From the NCBI GenBank assembly GCA_030407315.1, contig JALQPE010001801.1, positions 1 through 64,000 on the forward strand: a DNA stretch of 64,000 nucleotides, written 5' to 3'. Below the pieces are notes generated by a model that saw only the letters and a list, made by a program, of their open reading frames with translations, was not told the DNA's origin and made no database searches. Shown piece after piece: positions 21,640-33,462 of this stretch. The first letter of the stretch is position 1; each line of letters begins with the position of its first letter. The position numbers were made by a program, and so were the translations under genes. The stretch is from Asparagopsis taxiformis. Its lineage: Eukaryota; Rhodophyta; Florideophyceae; Bonnemaisoniales; Bonnemaisoniaceae.

Positions 21640-21870
21640 CTCCAGACGCGCGCGAAGCGCGCGTTTAGCTCTTGTTTCTCCTTATAGTAACGATTTAGCT
21701 AGAATCACTGTTAGATTTCTACTCTATTACATGGTCGTTGAAAGTCATTCCTAGCCAATAGAACCGTTTTTCTTCATAGTTACATCCAAAAATAAACCCC
21801 AACTAGCCAATAAAAAAGTTTCAGCAGCAGCGAATCTCATAATCTACTCGCCCACTTGGCACTGTACAGT
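21640..21870. repeat. GCGCGC-flanked repeat, copy B
   Basis: Diverged copy of the 19490-19720 segment: GC alternation, then CTTATAGTAACGAT, then TTTCAGCAGCAGCGAATCTC. Between the two copies lies the mariner insertion. A related GC-rich inverted motif at 22231-22257 may be the other end. Confidence 0.45.
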
Positions 21871-22259
21871 ACGCTACTTTACGAAATACTCTTGCCCTAC
21901 TGGCTCATATGGCAAGCTCAGTTGTACTTAGCCATGTGCAGTGCAACTTGCCTAGTAACCGCTGCACATGGCCATTTCAGTAGTGTACAGAGAAGTAGAG
22001 GGAGAATAGTGTATGCACAGGGGGCTCTGTATGCAGTTGCGACACTGTAATCCAGTCCTGTAAAAGTGTATCCAAGCCTAGATAGAGATGCGAATACGGT
22101 ACTAATGAGGACATGCTACACTACCATAGTATGTGAGGGTGTATGGGTATCTAGGAATGGGAATCTACTGGTGGATTGCGAGCTAAGACCTGCGTACTCT
22201 GGCAAACAGAATTTCGGTGCATCAGATTCGCGCGCGCGAAGCGCGCTCCAGCGCGTAAA

Positions 22260-25200
22260 GGGCACTTGTTTGACAGTTGAAAATTTCTCAGGTGTTCCAA
22301 AACATCCCTTCAGAGAGGGTAATTGTAATTACTTGATGGGTAAATTACTTCTGACCATCCGACAAAGAATACTCCACTACGCATAAATCATCACTACTCA
22401 CTCTGCACTTGCTAATCATTTCAATAACAGTGCATCTAACGACAGAGACAAATTGTCCAATTTATCATGTTGTCAACGTTGAATGGAAGGGCACTTCAAT
22501 AATCGAATCCAGTGATCAGGCTTGATGGACGAAGAATTTCGGTCTCGAAGCTCATGTCGGACATGGTTTTTTTCTGTGCCATCCCGTATGAATCCAGACG
22601 GGAAGCTATACCCATGAAGTGCACAGAAAAGTCGTATATTTCGGAATCTGTAGCAAGCGAAGTATGAAGACGGCAAGCTAGAAATGTGTAGACGTTCTAG
22701 ATTTTTCCGGAAGGAAAACAGAGTGCGTCCTTTACTGCCGGAGCGGATTTGGGGAATCATGCGCGAACGATGCACAACAGCAGAAACTGCTTTGAATTTT
22801 CCTTTGGAGAGAACATGCAAATATCATTATTTTAGCACCTCTGATACGACTTCTGGCTTGGCAGCCGTCTGATCTCTGCATATCCTGTTACCGTTTCAAT
22901 TTGGTTGAGAATATCAAAATATGTGGTACACAAATTGAAACTTCCTACACCTTGGCAAAAAAATCTACACCACTAAATTACAAATATTGGAGTAGTTTCA
23001 TATCAGCTTATCATAGGCTACGAAGTGGCGTCGGTGTCGTATCATGTGTTCGTCCTCAAACCAGCACCGTCTTTGCTGGTGACTAGCCTGAAATCTTTTC
23101 CTATTCCTTCAAAGCATGTAATTCTATCAATACAGTCCATATCATATTTCAAGGGGTTGAAGCATCAAAAATCGAGAGAAGTAGACTGCTGGATTCGGTT
23201 AACGTTTGCAATACGAAATAGCATTAGTGATGGCATTGAGAGAAATATAAATGATGTAAACAATGTCCCCACAGAACGAAACCTATCCATGATGAGAATA
23301 TTAACAGCGAACATTGCATTATAGAATTTCGTTGCGCAAAAAGTGTCAAGCTGCTTTTATTCCTCGAAGCAGATAAATTAGTGAAATGTAACTGTGCATG
23401 CCTGGATATCTCTGATGCATGAGGGGCAATATAAACGCTCATTCACATCAATGAAGAGAGCTCAGCCTTGTCCCTAACGAATTGCAACAGCGAATTGAGC
23501 TAAAAGTGGCTGGAACCCATGAATTTCAAGCGCGGCGATAGCCATGGTGATTTAGCATGTGCAATTCGGAGGGGAGAATTTTAACACAATATTATATATA
23601 ATGTGTTACTACCTCAGGATTGCGCGGTTGTCTGCTGAACGAAGAGTCTCGCTACGGGAAGAGAAAAGGTTTGAAAATGTAGAAGTGGTGATGAGAAAAA
23701 GGCCGACGTATGCAGTGGGGGATGTGGGGTTTGCACCGCATTGATAAACAAGTTGTGAAGGTTTATCGTATACGAGTACAAATTATATTGACGATCATAA
23801 AAGGATTAAACGTGAGCGCACAGAAGTTGCATCTTGTGGCACTGTGTGTTCGTGCAACGGAAAGAGAAGTGCAGTTAGGGAGCCAGCTTGCATCTATTTT
23901 GCCCCGTGCAATGGCGGTGGGAGACATATCGGTATGAAAGGGGTGTCAAACTTGATTGGACAGCGCGGAGCGAGTATGCAACTGTAAAGTTGCTGTGAGG
24001 GAACAGTGATTACAAGTTGTTCCAACCATGCGTGACATTGGCATGGCCAACACAGAGTGTTTGAAATGGGGCCGTGAAGCTGCATGAAAAAATCTGTTCC
24101 ATTGGGGTGGGTAAGCGATCAATCATTATTTCGCCGTTCGCGAGTACGTGTGGAATGAGACCGACCTATTGAGCTATGGTGGCGCGCTTAATGACGTACT
24201 GGCGCTCAAGTTTACTGTTTTCCAGGCCAATCTGTTGTAAAACAGTATGCAAGCATGAGAATATAAAAGCCCTCATTAAGCATCGCGGACGAGTATGATA
24301 TAATTATCATGTCTCTGTTGCAATTCTATGCCGTGTTGGCACGCAGGGCTGCAAGGCCGCACACCCTACCTCTTCATGTATTATACAATGCACTGATTGA
24401 GATAAGTTGTAAGGCACGGTAGCTGATTGGCAGCACAATGTTTTGCTTTCCATTCTTGGTCCATTACTTGTTCATATAACAAGCAGACACTTTTATATGG
24501 CGAGGCAGCACAGTGTTCCAATGAAAACTCAGAACGTGTTTGATAGCCCAACACCATTCAATTTCATGTCATGTCAGCCTAGGCCATACTTTATACAAAC
24601 GCTGCTCAATATCTTGCGTAACTATAAGCGCTGTAATTTTCTTATCGTCTTTTCCAGATACTATCAAGCACCTCTATTCCAGATCGCTTTCTTGTTTCGG
24701 ACACGACGACAACTTCCAGTGGAGTGGAGCGCAATACAGCACAGCGCTGCAGCGAACTGCTCTCCTCTGCTTTTATTGAATTGATGTTACGCTCGTCCCC
24801 ACTTCCTATTTTTCGCTCAGCATTAACTCCGCAGAAACGAAACGAAGCAGAGGCCTTGTTTGATTGGAAATATTCTTGCACTTTCACGCTCCCATGTTGA
24901 TAGTTTCGCCTCGACCACATATGCAACAGATTTTTGGCGTCGAGCACTTTAAGAAAAATTAATCACAACCTTCATGCTTTCTTCCTCTCCACTTCTCATT
25001 TGCCCGCGCCATGCTTCTAATCATGTATGACGTACTTGTTTCATCTCTCTCCCGCATTCGTACCTCACCTCTGACTTTAATATCTTTCCATTGCGACCGC
25101 ATAAACATAGAGGGGGTGGACTGCCCTTCAAGTCTCCGCGCATTAATCCTGACATGAGTAACGGATTGCACATCATTCGCGACAAATCTAGAAATGACCT

Positions 25201-25340
25201 TGTCTTGAACACTTCATCGTCTACACTGAAAAATAGAGTACCCTTTCGTTTAGTCACAAAATTTTCCACAGGTATACTATATTGCTTCCTTGAACTTATT
25301 GAAACAAATTCAATGTCGTTTCAGACCATACCTCTGCTCT
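22260..25340. other. 3 kb without a recognised gene
   Basis: Only short frames in all directions, AT-rich, with no protein motif, RNA gene or strong repeat that I can identify. It may contain eroded elements. The region near 25340 is the 3' flank of the minus-strand gene. Confidence 0.4.
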
Positions 25341-27104
25341 CTATTCCCCTGAGCCCCCGGTCTTGTGTTGCATCAATATGTTTTCAATCGCGAACCTTGA
25401 GTCATCAGCTTGTCGACTGTGTTCCTCAACAGGAGCCGTATTCCCATGTTCCGCTACGTGCATACTCTGCCTAAGAGGTACCGGATCACCTCTCGAGTCC
25501 TCAGAAATATTCCTAGGTCGGCTTCGTTCCATTCGGTAACGAAGAAGCTCCTGTGGTAAACGACTGTAGCAACGCTGTTCCCGTTGTGTCGAATGATCGA
25601 CAGTGGGGGAGGAATAGTCTCTTTCAATTTCAGCTCCGGTACCAGACACTAACGGTTGACCTTGACCTACGATTTGCCGGCGAAAAAGATCAGTTTGCAC
25701 CGATGCGATGTTATCACGCTCATCACCTCGGTACTGTGGTTGCGACTGGAAAAAATCCTGATTCTGTCTGTATAATAGTCCCCCATTCCCTTGATTGTCT
25801 TGTATGTCATCATATATAGGGTTCGCATCCCCGACTTCACGATGAGGGTGGCGTAAATGTTGCATATTCTGATACCGCCGCATGTTAGGCCTCATATCGG
25901 ATTCAGGAAGAGTACTTCCATGATTCAGAGGAAGTAGGTCCCCAGAAAGTCCATCTTCGGCACCCTTTTCAAGACGTAATCCAGACGCGCGCGGGATTCT
26001 AGATTCAGTGCCCTGTGAGCGAGGGATAGTCCGAAACACTTGATTTGCCGCGGGATTCAATTTCTGACCGGACATCCCCTGCATTGAAGGCAATGGAACT
26101 TGATCTCTGTCAAGGTGATGTGAAGAAATAATTTTCTCGACAGAATCCGGGATGTTCGCGTTTTGCTGTTGTCGTCCATGAAGTCCCTGGTTCCTCCCGT
26201 CCCCTGACTGGAATGAGTTGAGATTAATCAGTGGTTCTCCCAGCACAGTTTGCCCACCCCTTATTCGCCGAGGTGGCTGAGTTTCTACGACTTGCTGTAC
26301 CCCCGAGCGCTGGGAGATACCCAGTAGGGGGATGTCGTCACCGGGGCATCGCATTGCCAACGAACGTGCTTGATGAACAACGTTGTCCGTAGTTCTTAGG
26401 CCTCTTTGATCATTGTGTCCGAAACCTGACGTGCTGAATCGGTTTTGAATCTCGAATCCGCCAGATGGACCGAAAGATTGTGAAGCTACTTGTCTCGGGA
26501 AGTAACATTCACTGCCGAAGCTGTCTGGTGGTTGTGATCCTCGATCAGATGGCAAATCGACATCGCTGATCGACCGAACGCCAACAGCGTTACGAACTGC
26601 GCTAGGTTTCGGAGCACCACAGTTTGTGCACAACTTTCTGCGCACGTGATTCACCTGAAGATGGAGCAGAAATAGGAGCGAAGTTAAGTTAGTATCTCGC
26701 ATCGTTCGAAAACAAAATATGAGGTACTTGCAACTTACGTGGTCGCATGCCTGGCAGAATCGATGAGCTCTTCCCGGGTTGGGAAGAGGAAGCGCAATGT
26801 TATAGATGATTCCTCCGGGTGGTTCCGCAGTGGTATGGGGTATATTGTTAGGTCTCGGAGCCCCCTGAGATATTGCACTGAAGTTTGGGATCGGGGGGTG
26901 GAGAGGCTGCAGTAAGGGTGCGGAAGTGTCCGCGGGATTGGCGAGCATCAAATCATTGTCATTCGATTGGTTGCCGACAGCTCGAAGACGGGGGCTCTTT
27001 GGAGCAACGATTTCTGAAGGGCGGGTGAGTCTAAATGCCGAGCTTGGAAGCTCATCTGAACGGTGCCGCTTTCTGGAACCAGGTAACCTTGAACCGTCTT
27101 CCAT
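25341..27104 (-). CDS. Zinc-ribbon protein with disordered C-terminus, one intron
   Basis: The gene runs from the ATG at 27104 to the TAG at 25341-25343, with a predicted intron 26655-26738 (84 nt, phase 0). The intron has donor GTAAGTT, branch TACTAAC and acceptor TCTTCAG. Its length is a multiple of three with no stop, so it also stays open if retained. Splicing brings two cysteine pairs together: FCQAC, DHVNHVRRK, LCTNCGAPKP. This looks like a small zinc-binding ribbon or knuckle; retention would separate the pairs with 28 extra residues. The rest is low in hydrophobic residues and rich in Q, S, P, R and G, so probably disordered. A regulator or RNA/DNA-binding protein is plausible, but the family is not recognised. 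It is the only convincing host-type gene here. Confidence 0.7.
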   Translation of the reverse strand: MEDGSRLPGSRKRHRSDELPSSAFRLTRPSEIVAPKSPRLRAVGNQSNDNDLMLANPADTSAPLLQPLHPPIPNFSAISQGAPRPNNIPHTTAEPPGGIIYNIALPLPNPGRAHRFCQACDHVSCKYLIFCFRTMRDTNLTSLLFLLHLQVNHVRRKLCTNCGAPKPSAVRNAVGVRSISDVDLPSDRGSQPPDSFGSECYFPRQVASQSFGPSGGFEIQNRFSTSGFGHNDQRGLRTTDNVVHQARSLAMRCPGDDIPLLGISQRSGVQQVVETQPPRRIRGGQTVLGEPLINLNSFQSGDGRNQGLHGRQQQNANIPDSVEKIISSHHLDRDQVPLPSMQGMSGQKLNPAANQVFRTIPRSQGTESRIPRASGLRLEKGAEDGLSGDLLPLNHGSTLPESDMRPNMRRYQNMQHLRHPHREVGDANPIYDDIQDNQGNGGLLYRQNQDFFQSQPQYRGDERDNIASVQTDLFRRQIVGQGQPLVSGTGAEIERDYSSPTVDHSTQREQRCYSRLPQELLRYRMERSRPRNISEDSRGDPVPLRQSMHVAEHGNTAPVEEHSRQADDSRFAIENILMQHKTGGSGE

Positions 27105-27224
27105 TGTCGGGAATAAGAAAGGTAACGGAAACGAGATGTTCGAAGGGGAAGAAATGCATTAAGCAGAGGCAAGTATTGGAAGCAAGCGCTGAGTGGGATG
27201 AATCGGCACAGCAGTTGTTTACAA

Positions 27225-27233
27225 TATATATAT
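27225..27233 (-). promoter_or_regulatory. Possible TATA element of the zinc-ribbon gene
   Basis: TATATATAT lies about 120 bp upstream of the start codon on the minus strand. It is an alternating AT run, so it could be chance. Confidence 0.3.
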
Positions 27234-27239
27234 CTCGGT

Positions 27240-30200
27240 GAAGGGCAGCTCGAGAACAATCGTGTTTTCCATTCGGGACAGAAGATTCTGAGAGGAACAG
27301 TACAGAATAAGGACGGCAAAGTGCGGTTATGTAACTGAATAGGGTGTCACGGGCTGTAAAGGAACGGAAATTTAGGCAAGAGAAAGATTGTCGTAGACGA
27401 GCTATAATACTCTACTGTATTAGAGATGTACTATGCTCTACTGTACTGTGCGAATTTTGTCTTGTGCTGCGGCTTATGATGCGCCGCATACTTGTGAACT
27501 GAAGAGAGGAAAAAGCTCGCGAGCAAACGCGAACGGCTTGGTTTGGCCTTGCCAGTCGGAAGCAAAGCAATTACATGGAGATGCGCATCTTTGATTGATA
27601 TGGAGCCAATTGCGCGCGCGAGTAACTGTTTGTAAAGTCAGTGTAGACCACCACACTCAATCGATATCACACCTTCCTGACTAAATACACTTATGATGCG
27701 CGTGCGCACCCGCCGCCGGCAGGCAACTCGATACGCTCAGGCTTCTATATGACATGTAATTATTTTAGCTGCTGTTTAGTTTCTATTGCTATTTAATACA
27801 CTATTCAGTACGTTATATTGCGGTATTCACTGCCATATGGCTATTAACACCGGCGTGCTTTTTGCTGTGGCGCACGCCATGACGTTTTCCGTACGCCGCC
27901 ATTAAATAAGTATCAAACCTTGAGTTGCCCATACCGCGCACTTGGTTACACCATTATTGGCACCTAGACAGGTTTTCCAGTAACTCTCTTATATGCTTAA
28001 CTTCCGCTCTAGGTATATCCGCGTAGCAAAGCAGGCCACTATCCAACTGTCTATTCATGCATGCGATACACACCTCCAACCACATTACAACTCAACCTTG
28101 GATTTGGGACGTACGCAACGCTTATAATATCAACTGCAGTATCTCATTCTTACGGAACCTGTTCCTATTTTTTAACTATATCGACATATAACTGCAGCGA
28201 TGTTCCCGGGGAACACCAGCTCAGCTGCCGTATCCCACTTTTATAGCTGGTTACATCATTGACTGGTAATGTATCCTTCATACATATTTTCTCCTCACTA
28301 CCAACATAATCGAGGCTATACCTCTCCTTTCCGGCGGAAGGACTCCATCAATACAGTTAAACCACTCAACGCACGTCACCGATATATCTTAGCTGCCAAT
28401 TGTCCGATCAAACGTACACTGCTGCTGCCACTACTGAACTGTTGTTGCAAAATATACGCTCATGTCCCGTTGATGGCTTTCACTCGTGATCGCAACAATG
28501 CAGGAGGACTGCACGATTAACGTGCCAGTACAGTCATCTATTGCTGTTATCGCAGCATCCCGTACCGCGATTCGTTATGTGAGCAATTACGCCGCCAATG
28601 CATGGTGAACACAACAGAACTACATAATTTGATGCTATTCAGGCGCATGCCCTTCAAGCATTTCTCATCATTTTCGCTGGTGCAATAACACCGACGTGCG
28701 TAAAAGCATCAGCACTCGAGTGGAACGCTGATGTCATATTCCATCGGCTTTTTCCATGTGTCTGATCCGAATTAGGAGACATGGGTCGCAAACTGCTCTA
28801 GCAGACGACTTAAATTATACATTGTCCTGCGACATGTAAAACGCGACTCCCTGAAGCGTTGTGAGAAACTCTATCATTCAGCACTGCTGTCATGGCCTGT
28901 GTCAATTCGAAAGTTCAAACGGTTGGAATACAGTAGATATATTGCAATACCAATCTACAAAGGGAGGCCATGTCATATTAAACATAAAAAGGCTCGCGAA
29001 ATAGCGAGTGGTATTCTCGTAGAGCCAGCTCCCGGCCAGTACGTTGAGAAAATCGAGAGCACTACACGAGTGCAATCTTGTGATGTCCGAAACGTGTCTG
29101 CATGTGCTTTTCTCGCTGCAAGTGTGAAAGCGAGGTTTGTCGCCACATCATCTACGTTTACCATTACATTTAAAGATAACGACGCAGTTCGCAAGATAGC
29201 ATTCCGATTTTAGAAGGGCACACCATACACACGTAAGGTGTGAGTGATAGCGTGTTGGAAATTTCCATTTCACGGTCCAACACAGCAGCCGCAGCCCCAC
29301 ATTCACTACTGGGCGAAGCGCTCTCGCGACTGGTATAATCCGACATAAATAACTACTGTTACCACCGTACTGCAAGTAATGATTTCAAAAATTGTCCAGC
29401 CCCCATATTACACATGTTTTATTCATACTGTAATGCCTTTCAATGTACCAGAAATGCTTGGTCAGCAAACTGCACGACAGCAATTCTGCAATCGATGATC
29501 GAAGCGATCATCATGCGTAGCTTCATTCTCTCGATGTGCCAACGCCTCCCAACTTGGATTCTGTGTAGGTGTGCTGTATATAGACATTACACAAATAACA
29601 AATTTCGTTCTCATTACTTTTTTTTTGGCGACGTCCGGCGGCAGACCATCTTGTCGAGACGAGACCGGAGATCCTTATAGTTAGTCCCGACGGCGCCGAT
29701 GACAGCTTACAGTTATCGTACTTTTAGCTAGTCACTTTTTTTTCAGTATTTTCGGAAAATGAAATCAAAACTGATGGTCTGTGTGCGATCTACCCCAGGT
29801 ATGACGGATATCAGGCCAGTCCAATCACAACTTCTCAACTCGGGCCTCCGCGAATCAAATTCATCCATCTGTACTTCCAAGGACCAACAGAAATTCTAAT
29901 ATAGAACCCCTTGATGACCAACTGCAGAAGCTTTTCTCAGACCCAGAATTTCAACCTTCGAAAAAAGTCTCGTCACACTGTTCCTGACACGATGTACCCC
30001 TCCACGGCGGTTAATTTTTGTTGGAAACATCACTATCCCTTAAATGTACAGAAAAAAAGTAGAGGTGGCGCACAGAAAAAGGCCCTTGGTTAGTCCGCAC
30101 GCGGTCCAGAATTTGGGGACAGGACCGGATGTGAACTAGACTATGTGGGCGTAAGGATGACTTGAACCGGATCGCGGTACAAAAAAAGGGGGCTAGGTGT

Positions 30201-30564
30201 TGGACTACGAAGAATATTGTGTCTGCGCAGACACTATATATATCACCTGGTTATATGCGTATGTCAACTCACAGAGACCGGAAGCTATGGAATTTGGCAT
30301 AGTTGCTTGCAGTTGTATTGTGTTTTGAGGGATGGAAGATGATTGTTGGGGTGTTTGGATATAAGGAAAGTGTGGCAAAGGGCCTCTGCAGAAAGATTGC
30401 CAGTCTGTACATGCCGCCGGGATTGAAGGTGTTCTTTTTGAGGGGGAGGTTGTTGTGGAGAAATTGGAGATAAGATACATGACTTTTTGAGAAGAAAGCT
30501 GTAGGTGGAACAAATAATTTTGACGATTGTGACGATTGAAGCTTCAAAGACAGCTTCCGAGAAT
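27240..30564. other. 3.3 kb without a recognised gene
   Basis: Short frames only. AT-rich sequence with several TTTTTTT runs near 29615 and 29737. I see no TIRs, tRNA or protein motif. It ends at the CTAG that borders the piggyBac array. Confidence 0.4.
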
Positions 30565-30701
30565 CTAGTGTCTATCGGACAAGTGGCCTCATATGAGGTC
30601 AAATGACCTCATATGAGGCCACTTTTTACCACTGTAGTTTAAATTGAAAAAATAAACGAATAGCTCCAATTTTACCACTAGAAGACTCGCCGGCGAGATT
30701 A

Positions 30702-32891
30702 ATGATATGGCAGGGCAGAGTGAATGCTGAAATTTTAATCCTTCCATCAGAAAACTACGTCAACTCAATCTCGATCCTGAAATCACAAAAAATGGTGAAA
30801 CCAGTTGATTGTCGCCAAGTTGTCGGAAACAGGGTTCTCGCCCCTGCCAGACAACTGACATCTATCTCCAAATGTCGCAGGATGTATGGCGCCGGATGGA
30901 AGACAAAGATGATATCCGGAACTGTCATTCGAGTCATTAAGGAGAGAGGCAACAAGCGAATGATGACATCTATCGAGGCTGAGTGGGAGCTGGCCGATGG
31001 TAACAAGGTGACATCCCTGCGTCTCTGCAGTGTGAAGGCACCTGCAGGTGATGAAGAAGACCGTGTGACCGAAGGAGGAGATCAAGCTCAAGACACCGGG
31101 AGTGACGGGAATGAGGCCGAAAAATCAGATGCAGTCACGCCGCAAGAGCGTGACTTGAGTACGAGTGTTAATACTCAGCCATGTGACACTGGGTCAACCG
31201 ATGGGCCGGTTGTCATATGCAATGACGTGGAATGGATTGTATCTGATGTATCTATGCAAATGAATGGTTGGCGCCCCAATCGGTCGTGGAGGGTGATTGG
31301 GCCATTGGATGAGATAATATCTGAGGGGCACGGTCCATCAGATATGACACCATATGACTATTTCCAGTGGATGTTTCCGATGGGATTTTTAAGTACTATC
31401 GTGTCATACTCCAATTACGAACTGGAAAAGCGGAATCTCAAATCGACCTCGCTGGGAGAGATTTTGAAGTATTTTGGAGTCATTGTACTCATGTCACGAT
31501 TTGAGTTCAGTGGTAGGCGCTCTCTCTGGAGTAGTCAATCCGGGACTAAATACATCCCCACACCAATGCTCGGGCACATCATGTCACGCAAACGGTTTGA
31601 AGAGCTGAGGCAATACGTGACATACTCCAAGGTTCGTGACGAAACTGACAGGTGGGGTGTCATATCTGAGTTTATCACCGCCATCAATGACCACAGAAGC
31701 TCTCAGGTATTCCCTTCAGATTCTATATGTGTGGATGAGAGTATGTCAAGGTGGTATGGTCTGGGAGGTGACTGGATCGACATCGGACTCCCACATTACG
31801 TCGCGATGGACCGTAAGCCTGAGAATGGATGTGAGCTGAAAACTGCATCATGTGGCAATAGTGGCATCATTCTCAGGATGGATGTTGTGATGTCAGCTGA
31901 GGAGACACGTGGAAAAGCATTCGAGTCCGAAACGACGCATGGTGCTGCCGTCACATTAAGGCTCGTCGAACCATGGTTTTATACTCATCGCCTCGTGTGT
32001 GCCGATTCATACTTTTCCTCTGTTGAAACGGCAGAAATACTCTTCAAGCATGGGCTACGTTTCACTGGTGTCGTCAAGAATGCTACAAAGGGATACCCGC
32101 TCCAGCATTTGTCCCACTTGGAAGTCACTGGAAAGGGTGAACACGTGTCTATGGTTGCTAAAGATAGAGATGGTCCGGATCTGATGGCAGTGATGTGGAT
32201 CGACCGTGACAGAAGGTACTTTATTAGTACAGCCGGTACTACTCAGCCTGGGACGCCAATATTCCGAGAGCGTTATCGAAGCAGGAATGGAAGGACATGG
32301 AAGGAGGAAATTGACATTCAGATCCCGCAAGTATGTGAAACATATTATGCGACGTGTTCGCAGGTTGACCGTCACAACCGATGTCGCCAAGATGACCTTA
32401 TGCTGGAGAAGAAATTTGAGGTCAAAGAATGGTCGGCACGTGTCAACACGTCACTTTTGGCCATATGCGTCGTGGATGCCTGGAAGCTGTACTGTGGAGC
32501 CATGCACAACAGGGGCAGGATGACACCTCATCAGTTCTATACCCAATTGGCTGAAGGACTGATTGACAACTCCATGGATGCAATTGGATTACGTCAGCGA
32601 CAATCAGATGCACCTGATGTAGAAGAGATGGAGAGCGGTAGTGGCATTGGAACTCATTTGACGCCGACTACTCGCACTCGCAGGACTTCCAATGGTAGGG
32701 ATAGCAATGCTATCTATCAAGGTCGTTGCGATATTTGCAAGGGAACGAAGAAGTCGAAGTTCGTATGCTCCACTTGCAAACGACTATACCGAAAGGACGT
32801 CTTTATCTGTCACCATCAGACAGGTCGTGATTGCTTTAAAAAGCATGTCGAGATGTGTCACGATCTTTCCTACGAAGGTCCTTTTTACTAA
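30702..32891 (+). CDS. piggyBac transposase, copy 1
   Basis: 729 residues, intact, ATG to TAA. Residues about 200-620 are the DDE_Tnp_1_7 catalytic region. The likely metal-binding aspartates are D345 (CVDESMSRW), D435 (CADSYFSS) and D556 (QVDRHNRC). The C-terminus (about 675-722) is the cysteine-rich zinc-binding domain (CDICKGTKK, CSTCKRLY, CHHQTGRDC, HVEMCH) that binds element ends in this family. The N-terminal 190 residues are a basic segment followed by an acidic, disordered one. MVKPVDC, 30 codons in, is an alternative start. The enzyme would excise and reinsert the element without leaving a footprint. One residue (E17 in place of A17) distinguishes it from copies 2-6. Confidence 0.93.
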   Translation: MIWQGRVNAEILILPSENYVNSISILKSQKMVKPVDCRQVVGNRVLAPARQLTSISKCRRMYGAGWKTKMISGTVIRVIKERGNKRMMTSIEAEWELADGNKVTSLRLCSVKAPAGDEEDRVTEGGDQAQDTGSDGNEAEKSDAVTPQERDLSTSVNTQPCDTGSTDGPVVICNDVEWIVSDVSMQMNGWRPNRSWRVIGPLDEIISEGHGPSDMTPYDYFQWMFPMGFLSTIVSYSNYELEKRNLKSTSLGEILKYFGVIVLMSRFEFSGRRSLWSSQSGTKYIPTPMLGHIMSRKRFEELRQYVTYSKVRDETDRWGVISEFITAINDHRSSQVFPSDSICVDESMSRWYGLGGDWIDIGLPHYVAMDRKPENGCELKTASCGNSGIILRMDVVMSAEETRGKAFESETTHGAAVTLRLVEPWFYTHRLVCADSYFSSVETAEILFKHGLRFTGVVKNATKGYPLQHLSHLEVTGKGEHVSMVAKDRDGPDLMAVMWIDRDRRYFISTAGTTQPGTPIFRERYRSRNGRTWKEEIDIQIPQVCETYYATCSQVDRHNRCRQDDLMLEKKFEVKEWSARVNTSLLAICVVDAWKLYCGAMHNRGRMTPHQFYTQLAEGLIDNSMDAIGLRQRQSDAPDVEEMESGSGIGTHLTPTTRTRRTSNGRDSNAIYQGRCDICKGTKKSKFVCSTCKRLYRKDVFICHHQTGRDCFKKHVEMCHDLSYEGPFY

Positions 32892-33154
32892 GTATGCTCT
32901 CTCTATGGGTGCTTTAAACGCCCTTTAGTCACGCATTGATATCCAAAATAGAAAAATGAGATACTCCTTTAGCCCCCTCCGATTCTGACTGGCGTTCTCG
33001 ACTTGCTCAGTAAACTTCTGCTTATGGCGGAATTCCCCTTTATGAAATGTCACCTTATACTGTCTCATGTTCAAGTGGGCGCGTAAGCATCCTAAAGCAG
33101 AAGTTGCAACTAAGAATCGGCGAGTTCTCCGAAGAGAATTTTCGAGCTGCCCAA

Positions 33155-33228
33155 GCAACTCAGCGAGGAGTCGAACCTCCGCCCTCTGGCTTTCCCGAGA
33201 GGTGCCAACCACTCAGCCATATGAGGAC
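33155..33228 (-). ncRNA. tRNA-like sequence with Pol III A and B boxes, one per array unit
   Basis: On the minus strand an A box (TGGCTGAGTGGTTGGC) is followed by CCTCT...AGAGG, able to form a 5-bp anticodon-like stem, and then a perfect B box (GGTTCGACTCC, plus 33167-33177). The acceptor stem does not pair and the anticodon-like loop is 10 nt, so a working tRNA is unlikely. It may be a tRNA-derived remnant or an internal Pol III promoter. A hairpin GAGTTGC-TTGG-GCAGCTC follows. The same sequence occurs at 36049, 38943, 41837, 44731, 47625 and 50518. The A box abuts a CCTCATATG half-site of the terminal palindrome. Confidence 0.45.
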
Positions 33229-33402
33229 ATGTGTCCGAAAGGCAAGCAATGCTTTATACAATGCAATGCTTGCGTTAGAAGTTTTATAAAAGCGATATAA
33301 AGAGGGAATGCTAAATTCTAATAATTTCTAGTAGATTTTTTTTCTGCCTCATATGAGGCCAGGGTTGACCTCATATGAGGAAATTTTAATGTCCGATAGA
33401 CA

Positions 33403-33462
33403 CTAGACAAGTAAAGTTTATCCTTGTAAATGTTAGCGAACCATGAGAGAGGGCACCCCTAG
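33403..33462. repeat. 60-bp inter-element spacer, first of six
   Basis: CTAG, 52 bp of unrelated sequence starting ACAAGTAAAG, then CTAG. Exact copies lie at 36297-36356, 39191-39250, 42085-42144, 44979-45038 and 47873-47932. It is probably the original genomic segment between two insertions. Confidence 0.9.

Larger units (their letters stand above)
30569..33402 (+). mobile_element. piggyBac element, copy 1
   Basis: The ends are inverted: TGTCTATCGGACA at the left, TGTCCGATAGACA at the right, bordered by CTAG on both sides (30565-30568, 33403-33406). Inside each end are two copies of the palindrome CCTCATATGAGG (30587-30598, 30607-30618; 33347-33358, 33369-33380), probably the transposase-binding sites. 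Known piggyBac elements duplicate TTAA; here the equivalent 4-bp palindrome is CTAG. Confidence 0.9.

Noticed and set aside
32925..33212. 95-codon minus-strand frame repeated in every piggyBac unit
   Set aside because: It runs through the tRNA-like sequence and the 3' flank, has no motif, and is repeated only because the unit is.
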